DNA of 64,000 bases, from assembly GCF_039521565.1 (NCBI RefSeq), contig NZ_BAAACP010000003.1:1-64000 (forward strand), read 5' to 3'. Shown piece by piece: positions 44,427-54,875 of this stretch. The number at the start of each line of letters is the position of its first letter. Positions within the stretch are counted from its first letter, which is position 1. The translations under genes and the position numbers were made by a program. The notes under the pieces are model-generated. The model was not told the DNA's origin and made no database searches. It saw only the letters and a list, made by a program, of their open reading frames with translations. The stretch is from Paraclostridium tenue (GTDB lineage Bacteria; Bacillota; Clostridia; Peptostreptococcales; Peptostreptococcaceae).

Positions 44427-45821
44427 ATGGACTTAAGACATGAATTTAAAAATGCATGGAATCAAATTAATGAAAACAAAGAGTTAAATAGTGTTATGGA
44501 TTATGCAAATGGTTATATGAAGTTTTTAGATGCAGGTAAGACAGAAAGAACATCAGCTAGAGAAATAATAAGACAAGCTAAAGAAAATGGATATATATCT
44601 ATAGAAGAAGCCATGTCAAAAGGAAGTTTATCAGCAGGGGACAAAATATATGCAAATAATAAAGACAAAGGTGTTGCATTATTTGTAATAGGACAAGAAG
44701 AACTACAAAATGGAATGAGAATAGTTGGTGGACACATAGATTCTCCTAGACTAGATTTAAAACCAAATCCACTATATGAAGATGGAAAAATGGCTTTATT
44801 AAAAACTCATTATTATGGTGGAATTAAAAAGTATCAATGGACAGCATTACCACTATCATTACATGGAGTTGTAATATTAAATGATGGAACTAAAGTTGAT
44901 ATATGTATAGGTGAAGATGATAATGATCCAGTATTTTGTGTAACAGATTTATTAATACATTTATCAGCAGATCAAATGCAAAAGAAATTATCTGATGGTA
45001 TAACTGGTGAAGCTTTAAATCTTTTAGTTGGACATATGCCATTAGAAGGCGAAGAAAAAGATGCAGTTTCTGCAAATGTATTAAGATTATTAAATGAAAA
45101 ATACAATATGACAGAAAAAGACTTCTTAACAGCAGAAATAGAAATAGTTCCAGCTGGAAAAGCTAGACATTTAGGATTTGATAAATCTATGGTTATAGCT
45201 TATGGACATGATGATAGAGTATGTTCTTATGCTGCAATAAAATCTATATTTGATATTGAAAATCCAAGATATACAGCAGTTGCATTATGTGTAGACAAAG
45301 AAGAAATAGGATCAACAGGTAATACAGGCATGCATTCAAGATTCTTTGAAAATATTATAGCTGAACTTATAAACATAGAAGGAAATTACTGCGAGCTTAA
45401 AGTAAGAAGAGCTATGGCTAATTCTAAAGTATTATCTGCTGATGTTTCTGCAGGATTTGATCCTACATACCCAGAAGTACTTGACAAGAGAAATGCATGT
45501 TATATGGGATATGGAGTAGCTTTAACTAAGTATACAGGAGCTAGAGGTAAGAGTGGATGTAATGACGCTAATGCAGAATTTGCAGCACAAGTAAGAAGAA
45601 TATTTGATAAAGCTGGAGTTGTATGGCAAATAGCTGAACTTGGTAAAGTAGACCAAGGTGGCGGTGGAACAATCGCTCATATATTAGCTGAACAAGGAGC
45701 AGAAGTAATAGATTGTGGAGTAGGCGTATTAAATATGCATGCCCCTTATGAAATAGTATCTAAAGCAGATATATATGAAATGTACAAAGGTTATAAAGCA
45801 TTTTATACAATAGAAGCATAA
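44427..45821 (+). CDS. M18 family aminopeptidase
   Basis: A 464-aa dizinc aminopeptidase of family M18. Metal and catalytic motifs: VGGHIDSPRLDLKP (His, Asp), AYGHDDRVCSYA (bridging Asp), CVDKEEIGSTGN (Glu-Glu), SADVSAGFDPTYPE (Asp) and a C-terminal GVGVLNMHAPYE (His). Length is typical. AAAGGGAG precedes the ATG. It releases N-terminal residues from peptides and fits the peptide-using metabolism seen with pepT. Confidence 0.93.
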   Translation: MDLRHEFKNAWNQINENKELNSVMDYANGYMKFLDAGKTERTSAREIIRQAKENGYISIEEAMSKGSLSAGDKIYANNKDKGVALFVIGQEELQNGMRIVGGHIDSPRLDLKPNPLYEDGKMALLKTHYYGGIKKYQWTALPLSLHGVVILNDGTKVDICIGEDDNDPVFCVTDLLIHLSADQMQKKLSDGITGEALNLLVGHMPLEGEEKDAVSANVLRLLNEKYNMTEKDFLTAEIEIVPAGKARHLGFDKSMVIAYGHDDRVCSYAAIKSIFDIENPRYTAVALCVDKEEIGSTGNTGMHSRFFENIIAELINIEGNYCELKVRRAMANSKVLSADVSAGFDPTYPEVLDKRNACYMGYGVALTKYTGARGKSGCNDANAEFAAQVRRIFDKAGVVWQIAELGKVDQGGGGTIAHILAEQGAEVIDCGVGVLNMHAPYEIVSKADIYEMYKGYKAFYTIEA

Positions 45822-45824
45822 TAT

Positions 45825-45860
45825 AAAAAAAGATAAGTGATTAATCACTTATCTTTTTTT
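45825..45860. terminator. Bidirectional terminator between the M18 gene and the LysR gene
   Basis: Two mirror arms (45825-45842 and 45843-45860) form a near-perfect stem around GATAAGTGATT, with A7 and T7 at the ends. It overlaps the end of the LysR gene. Confidence 0.85.
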
Positions 45861-46766
45861 ATTGATATCAATATTGAAATAATCGCAAATGCTATCTAAA
45901 AATTTATATTCTAAAGGAGAGAATGTTTTTTTATTTGAATATGCAAAATAAAATTTTCTATCAAATTTTACATTTTTAATTTTATAATATCTTATCTTTT
46001 TAAGATTTATATCATCTATAACTGAATTATATGAAACAAAAGATACACCAAGTCCTAATCTAACCATTTCTTTTATAGATTCATTAGATTCTACATAAGC
46101 AATAGTATCTAGACTGTTTATTGAAATTTTATTAGATTTAAGTTTATTTATAATTATACTTTGTGTTCCAGATCCATCTTTTCTCATTATAAACTTTAAA
46201 TCATGCAATTTTTCTATATTAATATAATTATTTTCATTTTCTATGATTAAATCAATCGGTGCTATTAAAACAAGTTCATCATCTATAAGATCTATATATC
46301 GAACTTTTTTATTATTTATTTTAGAGCCTACAAATCCAAAACTACTACGCTCATTTAATATTTCAGATATGGCATCTTGAGAATCATATCTACTAATGCT
46401 AAATTTTACATTAGGATAGTTAGAATAAAAGTTTTTTAAAAAATCAGGTAGTATATATGTTTCAGGAATAGAGCTACAGGCTATATCGATTACTCCTTCG
46501 ATTTTTCCACTATACTCTTTGATATCGTAAATAGCTTTTTTACAATTATTTAATATATAAATAGCATGCTCATATAAAATTTCTCCTGATTTAGTAAGTG
46601 TTATTACTTTATTGTTTCTATTTACTAAAACTGTATCAAAATTTTTTTCTAAATTCTGAATATGAGCACTAACGGTAGGTTGTGTAAGAAATAACTCTTT
46701 TGCAGCTTTAGAAAAACTATTATACTTTGCAACAGCTACAAAAACTTCTAGTTGTTTTAAGTCCAT
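45849..46766 (-). CDS. LysR-family transcriptional regulator
   Basis: A 305-aa LysR-type regulator. The N-terminal helix-turn-helix (MDLKQLEVFVAVAKYNSFSK, TQPTVSAHIQNLEKNF) is followed by a substrate-binding domain of two alpha/beta lobes. The ATG at 46766 is chosen because AGGGGGGAC precedes it; a longer frame would place that site inside the gene. It resembles the CysL/CbbR-like group, but the effector is unknown. The divergent lipoprotein gene at 46954 could be a target. Confidence 0.88.
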   Translation of the reverse strand: MDLKQLEVFVAVAKYNSFSKAAKELFLTQPTVSAHIQNLEKNFDTVLVNRNNKVITLTKSGEILYEHAIYILNNCKKAIYDIKEYSGKIEGVIDIACSSIPETYILPDFLKNFYSNYPNVKFSISRYDSQDAISEILNERSSFGFVGSKINNKKVRYIDLIDDELVLIAPIDLIIENENNYINIEKLHDLKFIMRKDGSGTQSIIINKLKSNKISINSLDTIAYVESNESIKEMVRLGLGVSFVSYNSVIDDINLKKIRYYKIKNVKFDRKFYFAYSNKKTFSPLEYKFLDSICDYFNIDINKKR

Positions 46767-46953
46767 AAAAATGTCCCCCCCTAAATTTGTCATAATATAT
46801 TATATCATACAACTAAGTACTTATAAAAATATAAAGGCAAATGTCGATTTAAAAGAGAAGTCTTACAAAAATATTACAATATTTTGATATAGGTTATTTA
46901 ATTAAAATAAATATTATATAATTAAGTATAAGTAAATTTAGGAGGATTAGTAT

Positions 46954-47676
46954 ATGAGGAAAGTTAAATTAATTAGTATTATGCTAATTTCCATACTAAT
47001 AATCTCAGGATGCAGTATGAATAAAGAACAAAAAGTAGATAAGGCTACTCAACAAAAGAATATAACGAAAGTTCAAAATGATATAAGCGAAATAATAGGG
47101 AAAGATTATGATTATGTTGTTAAAAATATGGGCAAACCATATTTGACAATATACTACATTAATGTTGATAATTACAGAAACTGTAAAAAATTAGATTTTA
47201 ATCAACTTTTAAGTAAATTAGACATAGAATTGGTATATCCAAAAGAAGGGTATGAAAATAGTGCGTTGTATATAGATATAGATAATAACAAAGTAGTTGA
47301 TGTAAAAAGCAATGAATTTGCAGGAATTTCATCTGGATTTGAAAATTTACCTAAATATGCAACTAAATCAAATGTCATAATAGACTTTTACAATAATCAA
47401 AACTATTTAAGTATGGATAAATTTAAAAATGTTTCGCTAAAATCATATGAAGGAAAAAGTATGGAATATTTTTCGAAAAGCATTGGTTTAGATAAACCAA
47501 ATGCAATTGCATATAGTGAAAATAATAAAAAAATAATAAGTTATTACATTTTAGATAATAACAAAGATACACTAGAAGATATAATAGCAATAACTCAAGA
47601 AAATGAAAAAATAACAAATGTATCACAAGTTTCAAGAGAATCAATTGTAAATTCAATCAAAAAATTAATAAACTAA
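46954..47676 (+). CDS. Lipoprotein of unknown function (240 aa)
   Basis: A clear lipoprotein signal: basic MRKVK, a hydrophobic core and the lipobox IISGC with Cys20. The mature part has two similar halves, each with a DNA-mimic-free alpha/beta look (IGKDYDYVVKNMGKPYLTIY near 48 and YEGKSMEYFSKSIGLDKPNA near 172), which suggests an internal duplication. It is probably tethered to the outer face of the membrane. I do not recognise the family. AGGAGGA precedes the ATG, and the gene has its own terminator. Confidence 0.75.
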   Translation: MRKVKLISIMLISILIISGCSMNKEQKVDKATQQKNITKVQNDISEIIGKDYDYVVKNMGKPYLTIYYINVDNYRNCKKLDFNQLLSKLDIELVYPKEGYENSALYIDIDNNKVVDVKSNEFAGISSGFENLPKYATKSNVIIDFYNNQNYLSMDKFKNVSLKSYEGKSMEYFSKSIGLDKPNAIAYSENNKKIISYYILDNNKDTLEDIIAITQENEKITNVSQVSRESIVNSIKKLIN

Positions 47677-47711
47677 AAATCCCCTCTATTTTATAAGTAG
47701 AGGGGATTTTT
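47675..47711 (+). terminator. Terminator of the lipoprotein gene
   Basis: AAAAATCCCCTCTA (47675-47688) pairs with TAGAGGGGATTTTT (47698-47711) over 14 bp, and a T-run follows. Confidence 0.9.
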
Positions 47712-47826
47712 TATTTTACTAAGAAACTGGTATATATAATTAAATAATGCAAATAATATTTTATGACTAAAATAAGAAGCTAAAATACATAACTTATGAT
47801 AAGGAATAAATAAGGAGGTATATAAA

Positions 47827-50800
47827 ATGGGTAAACAAATAATTACTATAGATGGTAATACGGCAGCTGCACATGTTGCATATGCATTTACAGAGGTTGC
47901 GGCAATATTTCCAATAACACCATCATCTACTATGGCAGAAGTTGTAGATGAATGGTCAGCTCAAGGAAGAAAAAATATATTTGGGCAAAATGTTAGTGTT
48001 GTAGAAATGCAATCAGAAGCAGGAGCAGCAGGAGTATTTCATGGATCACTTCAAGCAGGGGCATTAACAACAACATTTACAGCATCTCAAGGGTTATTAC
48101 TAATGATACCTAATATGTATAAAGTATCAGGTGAATTGTTACCTGGAGTTTTCCATGTAAGTGCTAGAGCCATAGCATCTCAAGCATTATCTATATTCGG
48201 AGATCATCAAGATGTTATGTCAGCAAGACAAACAGGATGTGTTTTACTAGCATCAAGCTCAGTTCAAGAAGTCGCTGATATAGCACCAGTAGCACATTTA
48301 GCAGCTATAAAAGGAAGGTTACCATTTATTCATTTTTTTGATGGATTTAGAACATCACATGAGATACAAAAAATAGAAGTTTTAGATTATGAAGATTATG
48401 CAAGCTTAATAGATAAAAAAGCTTTACAAGAGTTTAGAGATAGATCTTTATCTCCAAATCATCCAGTTACAAGAGGAACAGCACAAAATCCAGATATATA
48501 CTTTCAAAATAGAGAAGCTTCAAATAAATATTATGAAAATATAGTGCCTATAGTTGAGGATTATATGAATCAAGTTGGTAAATTAACAGGAAGACATTAT
48601 GGCTTATTTGATTATTTTGGACCTAGTGATGCTAAATATTTAATAGTTGCAATGGGTTCAGTTACAGAGACAATAGAAGAAACTATAACTTATTTAAATA
48701 GCCAAGGGGAAAAATATGGATTAGTTAAAGTGCATTTATATAGACCATTTTCAGCTAAACATCTTATGGATGTTATACCATCTAGTGTAGAGAAAATTTG
48801 TGTTTTAGATAGAACAAAAGAACCTGGGGCTATAGGAGAACCATTATATTTAGATGTAAAAACAGCATTTTATGAAAGTGATAAAAGACCTGAAATAATA
48901 GGAGGAATATATGGTTTAGGATCTAAGGATACAACTCCAGCAGATATAAAAGCTATATATGAAAACTTAAAATCAGATAATCCTAAAAATCAATTTACTG
49001 TAGGCATAGTAGATGATGTAACTAATAGATCAATAGAAGTTGATAGAAGTTTTAAAATAAGCCAAGAAGGAACTATAAGATGTAAATTCTGGGGGTTAGG
49101 ATCAGATGGTACTGTAGGAGCAAATAAACAAGCAATAAAAATAATTGGTAATAATACAGATATGTTTGCTCAAGCATATTTTGCATATGATTCTAAAAAA
49201 TCTGGTGGGATAACAATGTCTCATTTAAGATTTGGAAAAACACCTATAAAATCTACTTATCTTATAGATGAGGCTGACTATATAGCATGTCACAATCAAT
49301 CCTATGTAAGTGAATATGACTTAGTAAAAGGACTTAAAGATGGAGGAACATTTGTATTAAACTGTATATGGGATAAAGATGAATTAGAAAGTCACTTACC
49401 TGCAAAACTTAAAAATTATATAGCTAATAATAATATTAATTTCTATACAGTTAATGCTACTAAGATAGCACAAGAAATAGGACTTGGAAATAGAATAAAT
49501 ATGATAATGCAATCTGCATTTTTTAAATTAGCAAAAATAATACCAGAACAAGATGCAATAGATCATTTAAAAGATTCTATAAAGAAAGCATATGGGAAAA
49601 AAGGCGAAAAAATAGTAAATATGAACTACGAAGCAGTTGAAAAAGGAATGAGTTCTATTGTTAAAGTTGAAGTTCCTGAATCTTGGAAAACTGCAAAAGA
49701 TGAAGATACACATTATGATGAACCAGACTTTATCAAAAATATATTAAGACCTATGAACGCACAAGAAGGAGATAACTTACCAGTAAGTGCATTTATTGGT
49801 ATGGAAGATGGTACATTCCCAAATGGTACATCAGCTTATGAAAAGCGTGGAGTAGGAATTAATATCCCTGAATGGATACTAGAAAATTGTATTCAATGTA
49901 ACCAATGTTCTTATGTTTGCCCGCATTCATGTATAAGACCATTTTTATTAAATGAGGAAGAAGTAAAACAAGCACCAGAAAGTTTTGAAACTAAAAAAGC
50001 TGTAGGTAAAGGTCTTGAAGGATTACAATACAAAATACAAGTAAGTCCAATGGATTGTACTGGATGTGGAAACTGTGCTGATATATGTCCTGCTAAAGAA
50101 AAAGCTTTAGTTATGAAGCCTCTTGAAACTTTATCTGACAAAGATGTTCCAAACTGGGCATTTGCAGTTTCACAAGTTGGTCATAAAGGAGACTTGATGA
50201 ATCCTAATACTGTAAAAGGAAGTCAATTTAGACAACCACTTATGGAATTCTCAGGAGCTTGTGCTGGATGTGGAGAAACTTCATATATCAAATTAGTAAC
50301 ACAATTATTTGGAGATAGAATGATGATTGCTAATGCAACAGGATGTTCTTCTATATGGGGAGGTTCTGCACCATCAATGCCATACACTGTAAATCATGAA
50401 GGTAAAGGACCATCTTGGGCAAACTCATTATTTGAAGATAATGCAGAATTCGGTTATGGGATGTATTTAGGTGTTAAGCAAATAAGAAATAGAATTGCAG
50501 ATTTAATGAGAGAATTATTAAGTATGGATATAGATGAAGAAAGTAAAAAAGCATTTAATTATTGGCTAGAAAGTAAAAATAATGGAGAAGAATCTAAGTG
50601 TGCATCAGAAGGTGTTAGAAAAGTTTTAAACAATATAAAATCCTCAGATGAAAAAGTATCTAGCATAATAAATAAAATAAAAGAAGTTGAAGATTATTTA
50701 GTTAAAAGATCACAATGGATACTTGGAGGAGACGGATGGGCATATGATATAGATTATGGCGGATTAGATCATGTACTTGCGTCAGGTGAAGATGTAAATG

Positions 50801-51357
50801 TATTAGTATTTGATACAGAAATTTATTCAAATACAGGTGGACAAGCATCTAAATCTACTCCAGTTGCAGCTATGGCTAAATTTGCAGCAGGAGGGAAGAG
50901 AACTAAGAAAAAAGATTTAGGAAGAATGGCTATGACATATGGAAATGTGTATGTAGCGCAAGTTTCATTATGGGCAGATAGAAATCAATTAATAAAAGCT
51001 ATAGTAGAAGCTGAAAGCTATGATGGACCATCACTTATAATATGTTATGCTCCATGTATATCTCATGGGTTAAAAGAAGGTATGGGACGTTCAATGGCAA
51101 ATGAAGAACAAGCTGTTAAGTGTGGATATTGGCATTTATATAGATATAATCCAACTTTAAAATCAGAAGGAAAGAATCCATTTACATTAGATTCTAAAGA
51201 GCCTACAGAAAGCTTTAGAGAATTTTTAATGGGGCAAGTAAGATATTCAGCTATAGCTAAACAATTCCCTGATATAGCTGAAGAGCTATTTGAAATGACA
51301 GAAGAAAATGCAAAAGAAAGATATGAAATATATAAAATGTTAGCACAACAAAAATAA
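47827..51357 (+). CDS. nifJ: Pyruvate:ferredoxin (flavodoxin) oxidoreductase, homodimeric
   Basis: PFOR, 1176 aa, single-chain form. It oxidises pyruvate with CoA to acetyl-CoA and CO2 and reduces ferredoxin. Domain order: N-terminal pyruvate-binding domain (AAIFPITPSSTMAEVVDEW), the GAMMA domain (GLGSDGTVGANKQAI, FFAYDSKKSGG-type), a two-cluster ferredoxin insert (CIQCNQCSYVCPHSC and CTGCGNCADICP) and the TPP domain with proximal-cluster Cys (GACAGCGET) and GGDGWAYDIDYGGLDHVLAS plus EIYSNTGGQ. GGAGG lies well placed before the ATG. The reduced ferredoxin can feed the Rnf complex encoded at 61215. Confidence 0.97.
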   Translation: MGKQIITIDGNTAAAHVAYAFTEVAAIFPITPSSTMAEVVDEWSAQGRKNIFGQNVSVVEMQSEAGAAGVFHGSLQAGALTTTFTASQGLLLMIPNMYKVSGELLPGVFHVSARAIASQALSIFGDHQDVMSARQTGCVLLASSSVQEVADIAPVAHLAAIKGRLPFIHFFDGFRTSHEIQKIEVLDYEDYASLIDKKALQEFRDRSLSPNHPVTRGTAQNPDIYFQNREASNKYYENIVPIVEDYMNQVGKLTGRHYGLFDYFGPSDAKYLIVAMGSVTETIEETITYLNSQGEKYGLVKVHLYRPFSAKHLMDVIPSSVEKICVLDRTKEPGAIGEPLYLDVKTAFYESDKRPEIIGGIYGLGSKDTTPADIKAIYENLKSDNPKNQFTVGIVDDVTNRSIEVDRSFKISQEGTIRCKFWGLGSDGTVGANKQAIKIIGNNTDMFAQAYFAYDSKKSGGITMSHLRFGKTPIKSTYLIDEADYIACHNQSYVSEYDLVKGLKDGGTFVLNCIWDKDELESHLPAKLKNYIANNNINFYTVNATKIAQEIGLGNRINMIMQSAFFKLAKIIPEQDAIDHLKDSIKKAYGKKGEKIVNMNYEAVEKGMSSIVKVEVPESWKTAKDEDTHYDEPDFIKNILRPMNAQEGDNLPVSAFIGMEDGTFPNGTSAYEKRGVGINIPEWILENCIQCNQCSYVCPHSCIRPFLLNEEEVKQAPESFETKKAVGKGLEGLQYKIQVSPMDCTGCGNCADICPAKEKALVMKPLETLSDKDVPNWAFAVSQVGHKGDLMNPNTVKGSQFRQPLMEFSGACAGCGETSYIKLVTQLFGDRMMIANATGCSSIWGGSAPSMPYTVNHEGKGPSWANSLFEDNAEFGYGMYLGVKQIRNRIADLMRELLSMDIDEESKKAFNYWLESKNNGEESKCASEGVRKVLNNIKSSDEKVSSIINKIKEVEDYLVKRSQWILGGDGWAYDIDYGGLDHVLASGEDVNVLVFDTEIYSNTGGQASKSTPVAAMAKFAAGGKRTKKKDLGRMAMTYGNVYVAQVSLWADRNQLIKAIVEAESYDGPSLIICYAPCISHGLKEGMGRSMANEEQAVKCGYWHLYRYNPTLKSEGKNPFTLDSKEPTESFREFLMGQVRYSAIAKQFPDIAEELFEMTEENAKERYEIYKMLAQQK

Positions 51358-51360
51358 ACA

Positions 51361-51394
51361 AAAAAAGAGAATAGATAAATCTATTCTCTTTTTT
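51361..51394 (+). terminator. Terminator of nifJ
   Basis: A perfect 15-bp stem (51361-51375 with 51380-51394), 4-nt loop, T6 end. Confidence 0.9.
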
Positions 51395-51396
51395 AT

Positions 51397-51483
51397 TGGT
51401 GCCGGTTGTGGGACTTGAACCCACACGGTATCACTACCAACGGATTTTGAGTCCGCCCCGTCTGCCTATTCCAGCAAACCGGC
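51397..51483 (-). tRNA. tRNA-Leu (anticodon CAA)
   Basis: An 87-nt class II tRNA on the minus strand. The acceptor stem GCCGGTT/AACCGGC is intact and the 3' CCA is encoded. The anticodon stem GCGGA/TCCGT holds the loop CTCAAAA with anticodon CAA (51447-51449 on the plus strand), which reads UUG. The long variable arm and the GTTCAAG T-loop are present. Confidence 0.95.
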
Positions 51484-51621
51484 TCGATATAGTTTTATTA
51501 TATCAGTTGAAAAAATGTTTCGCAATATATTTTCTCTTAATATACTTTAAATAATATGGTAATATTAAATATAATACAAATTGTCAATAATACAAAGGAT
51601 AAATAATTAGGAGTGATAAAC

Positions 51622-54264
51622 TTGGATAAAACTTTAGTTATAATAGATGGAAACTCAATAGTTAATAGAGCTTTTTATGCATTACCTGATTTGACTAACA
51701 AACAAGGTTTACATACAAATGCCATATATGGATTTACGACTATGTTATTTAAGATAATAGAAGTCTACAAACCTACTCATATAAGTGTTGCATTTGATAA
51801 AAAAGCTCCAACTTTTAGACATTTAGAATATAAAGAATATAAAGCTGGTAGAAAGAAGATGCCAGATGAATTAAGAGAACAATTAGAACCATTAAAAAAT
51901 TTATTGGATGCTTTTAATATAAATAGATTAGAATTAGAAGGTTATGAAGCTGATGATATAATTGGGACAGTATCATTAAAAGCAGAAAAAGAAGGATATA
52001 AAGTATATATAGTTACAGGAGATAAAGATGCCATACAATTAGCTTCAAACACTACAACAACTCTTATAACAAAAAAAGGTGTAGGAGAAGTAGAAGAATA
52101 TGACTTTGATGAAGTCATGAAAAAATATCAAATGACTCCGACTCAATTTATTGATTTAAAAGGACTTATGGGAGATAAGTCAGATAATATACCTGGGGTA
52201 CCTGGAATTGGAGAAGTAACAGGTATAAAACTTATAAAAGAATTTGGGAGTATTGAGAATATAATCGAAAATATAGATAGTATAAAAGGTAGTCAAAAGA
52301 AAAAACTTCAAGAAAATAAAGAACTGGCAATAATGAGTAAAAGGTTAGCAACTATTATTAGAGATGTTCCTATAGAAGTTAATTTAGATGAGTTAATATT
52401 TGGAGATTATGACAAATCTAAATTAATTCAAGTTTTTAATGAACTAGGTTTTAATAGTTTAATAGCAAGAATAGGAGAAAATTCACAAGAAGATGGAGAA
52501 CCTAAAGAATTAAAAATAAATGTAGAACATATTGAAGATATATCTAAATTTATTGAAGAAGTAAAAAGTAAAGGTAAATTGATTTTAAAGACAGTTAAGA
52601 AATCTGGTAATATACTTGAAAAAAATATAATGTCTATTTACTTAAGTGTAAACGGAGAAGATATATACTACATAAATGAAAATCAGATAGATGAAGTAAA
52701 AAATATATTAATAGACGAAGATATAAGAAAATATGGATATGACTTAAAAGCAGATTATATATCATTAAGACCATATGATATATCTTTAAATAATATGTAT
52801 TTTGATATATCTATAGCTGAATACCTTATAGATTCAAGTAGTTCTAATTATACATATGATTCTATAGCTATGAATTATTTTGGGGAAAAAATAAAATCTA
52901 TGGAAGAACTATTAGGAAAAGGTGTAAAGGCTAAAAAATATGAAGATTTAGATAAAGAGGAATTAAACAATCACATAGGAAGTATAATTAACCTTGTTGA
53001 AAACGTAGTTTCTAAAATGGAAGAAAAATTAAATGATATGGATATGGATGGTTTATTCTATCATGTAGAAATGCCTTTAGTTGAAGTTTTAGGGTATATG
53101 GAATATGAAGGAATAATGGTAGATAAAGATAAGCTAATAGAATTAGGCGAAGAATTTAAATTATCTATAGATAAATTAGAACAAGAAATATATGAACTTG
53201 CAGGTGAGAAATTTAATATTAACTCACCTAAGCAATTAGGAGTTATATTATTTGAGAAGTTGGAATTACCAGTTATAAAGAAAACTAAAACTGGTTATTC
53301 AACTAATGCTGAAGTACTAGAAAAATTAAGAGATAAACATGAGATAATAGATAAAATAACTGAATATAGACAAATTGTAAAATTAAAATCTACTTATATA
53401 GATGGATTAATAAATATAATAAACCCTATAAGTAAAAGGATACATTCTTCATTTAATCAAACTATAACAACAACAGGTAGAATATCATCTACAGAACCTA
53501 ATCTTCAAAACATACCAGTAAGATTAGAGTTAGGTAGAAATATAAGAAAAGTATTTATAGCAGATAATGGGTGTAAGTTTGTTGATGCAGATTACTCTCA
53601 AATAGAGTTAAGAGTATTAGCTCATATGAGTCAAGATGAGCATATGATAGATGCATTTAATCATAATGTTGATATACATACAAAAACAGCGTCTCAAGTT
53701 TTTGGTATTGACATAAAAGATGTAACAAGTGAAAAAAGAAGTGCTGCAAAAGCAGTAAACTTTGGGATAGTGTATGGTATAAGTGATTTTGGTTTATCTC
53801 AAAATCTTCATATACCAGTGAAAGAAGCTAAAATGTATATAGATAGCTATTTAAATACTTATGAAGATATAAAAACATACATGGACAATACTATAGAAGA
53901 AGCTAAAAAAGATGGATATGTAAAAACTATATTAAATAGAAGAAGATATATACCTGAAATAAATTCTGGAAATGTAGTAGTTAGAAATTTAGGTAAAAGA
54001 TTAGCTATGAATGCTCCTATACAAGGTAGTGCAGCAGATATAATTAAAATAGCTATGGTTAATGTATATAAAAAATTAGAGGAAAAGAATTTAAAATCAA
54101 AATTAATACTTCAAGTACATGATGAGCTTATAATAGAATGCTATGAAGATGAATTAGAAATAGTATCAAGAATTGTTAAAGAAGAAATGGAACATGCTGT
54201 ATCTATGGATGTTAATTTAGATGTAGACTTAAATGTTGGAGATTCTTGGTATGAAACAAAGTAG
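51622..54264 (+). CDS. polA: DNA polymerase I
   Basis: PolA, 880 aa. The N-terminal 5'-3' exonuclease is intact (IIDGNSIVNRAFYAL, GYEADDIIGT, VTGDKDAIQL, GLMGDKSDNIPGVPGIG). The middle 3'-5' exonuclease-like domain lacks the DxE metal motif, so proofreading is probably lost, as in B. subtilis. The polymerase domain has DADYSQIELRVLAHMSQ (motif A), KRSAAKAVNFGIVYG (motif B) and LQVHDELIIE (motif C). TTG at 51622 is chosen with AGGAG 8 nt upstream; the in-frame GTG at 51613 overlaps that site. It heads an operon with coaE. Confidence 0.96.
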   Translation: MDKTLVIIDGNSIVNRAFYALPDLTNKQGLHTNAIYGFTTMLFKIIEVYKPTHISVAFDKKAPTFRHLEYKEYKAGRKKMPDELREQLEPLKNLLDAFNINRLELEGYEADDIIGTVSLKAEKEGYKVYIVTGDKDAIQLASNTTTTLITKKGVGEVEEYDFDEVMKKYQMTPTQFIDLKGLMGDKSDNIPGVPGIGEVTGIKLIKEFGSIENIIENIDSIKGSQKKKLQENKELAIMSKRLATIIRDVPIEVNLDELIFGDYDKSKLIQVFNELGFNSLIARIGENSQEDGEPKELKINVEHIEDISKFIEEVKSKGKLILKTVKKSGNILEKNIMSIYLSVNGEDIYYINENQIDEVKNILIDEDIRKYGYDLKADYISLRPYDISLNNMYFDISIAEYLIDSSSSNYTYDSIAMNYFGEKIKSMEELLGKGVKAKKYEDLDKEELNNHIGSIINLVENVVSKMEEKLNDMDMDGLFYHVEMPLVEVLGYMEYEGIMVDKDKLIELGEEFKLSIDKLEQEIYELAGEKFNINSPKQLGVILFEKLELPVIKKTKTGYSTNAEVLEKLRDKHEIIDKITEYRQIVKLKSTYIDGLINIINPISKRIHSSFNQTITTTGRISSTEPNLQNIPVRLELGRNIRKVFIADNGCKFVDADYSQIELRVLAHMSQDEHMIDAFNHNVDIHTKTASQVFGIDIKDVTSEKRSAAKAVNFGIVYGISDFGLSQNLHIPVKEAKMYIDSYLNTYEDIKTYMDNTIEEAKKDGYVKTILNRRRYIPEINSGNVVVRNLGKRLAMNAPIQGSAADIIKIAMVNVYKKLEEKNLKSKLILQVHDELIIECYEDELEIVSRIVKEEMEHAVSMDVNLDVDLNVGDSWYETK

Positions 54265-54272
54265 GTGGTAAA

Positions 54273-54875
54273 ATGTTAGTAATAGGTCTAACTGGAAATA
54301 TTGGATGTGGAAAAAGTAGTTTATCAAAAATATTAAGACAAAATTCTATAGATGTAATTGATGCTGATATTATATCTAGAGAAATAATGGATAATAAATC
54401 AATATTAACTGAGATATTTAATAGTTTTGGAGAACAAGTAAAAAGAGAAAATGGGACTTTAGATCGAAAAAAATTAGGATCAATTGTATTTACTAATGAT
54501 GAAAAGTTGATAAAACTAAACAATATAACTCATCCTGCTATAAAAAAAGAAATAAAAAAGAGGATAGAGGATATAAAAGCTAATAATAGAAATATAGTAA
54601 TAGTTGACGCAGCTTTATTAATAGAAGTGAATTTTCTAGATTTAGTTGACAAACTAATAGTTATAACTTGTGATGAGAAAATACAAATAGAAAGAATTAT
54701 AAGTAGAGATAATTTTACAAGAGAAGAAGCCATAAGTCGTATTAAATCTCAGATGAGTCAAGGTGAAAAATTAAAGTTTGGAGATTATATAATAGATAAT
54801 TCTGGGGATATGAATGATTTAAAATATAAGGCTAATAAACTAATAACATATATAAAGGAGAATTGGTGTGAATAA
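54273..54875 (+). CDS. coaE: Dephospho-CoA kinase
   Basis: CoaE, 200 aa, adds the 3'-phosphate in the last step of coenzyme A synthesis. P-loop GLTGNIGCGKSSLS at residues 5-18, DADIISREIM, ITHPAIKKEI and a lid region with ITCDEKIQIERIISRD. It starts 8 nt after polA with AGGTGG upstream, and overlaps the next gene by 8 nt. Confidence 0.95.
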   Translation: MLVIGLTGNIGCGKSSLSKILRQNSIDVIDADIISREIMDNKSILTEIFNSFGEQVKRENGTLDRKKLGSIVFTNDEKLIKLNNITHPAIKKEIKKRIEDIKANNRNIVIVDAALLIEVNFLDLVDKLIVITCDEKIQIERIISRDNFTREEAISRIKSQMSQGEKLKFGDYIIDNSGDMNDLKYKANKLITYIKENWCE

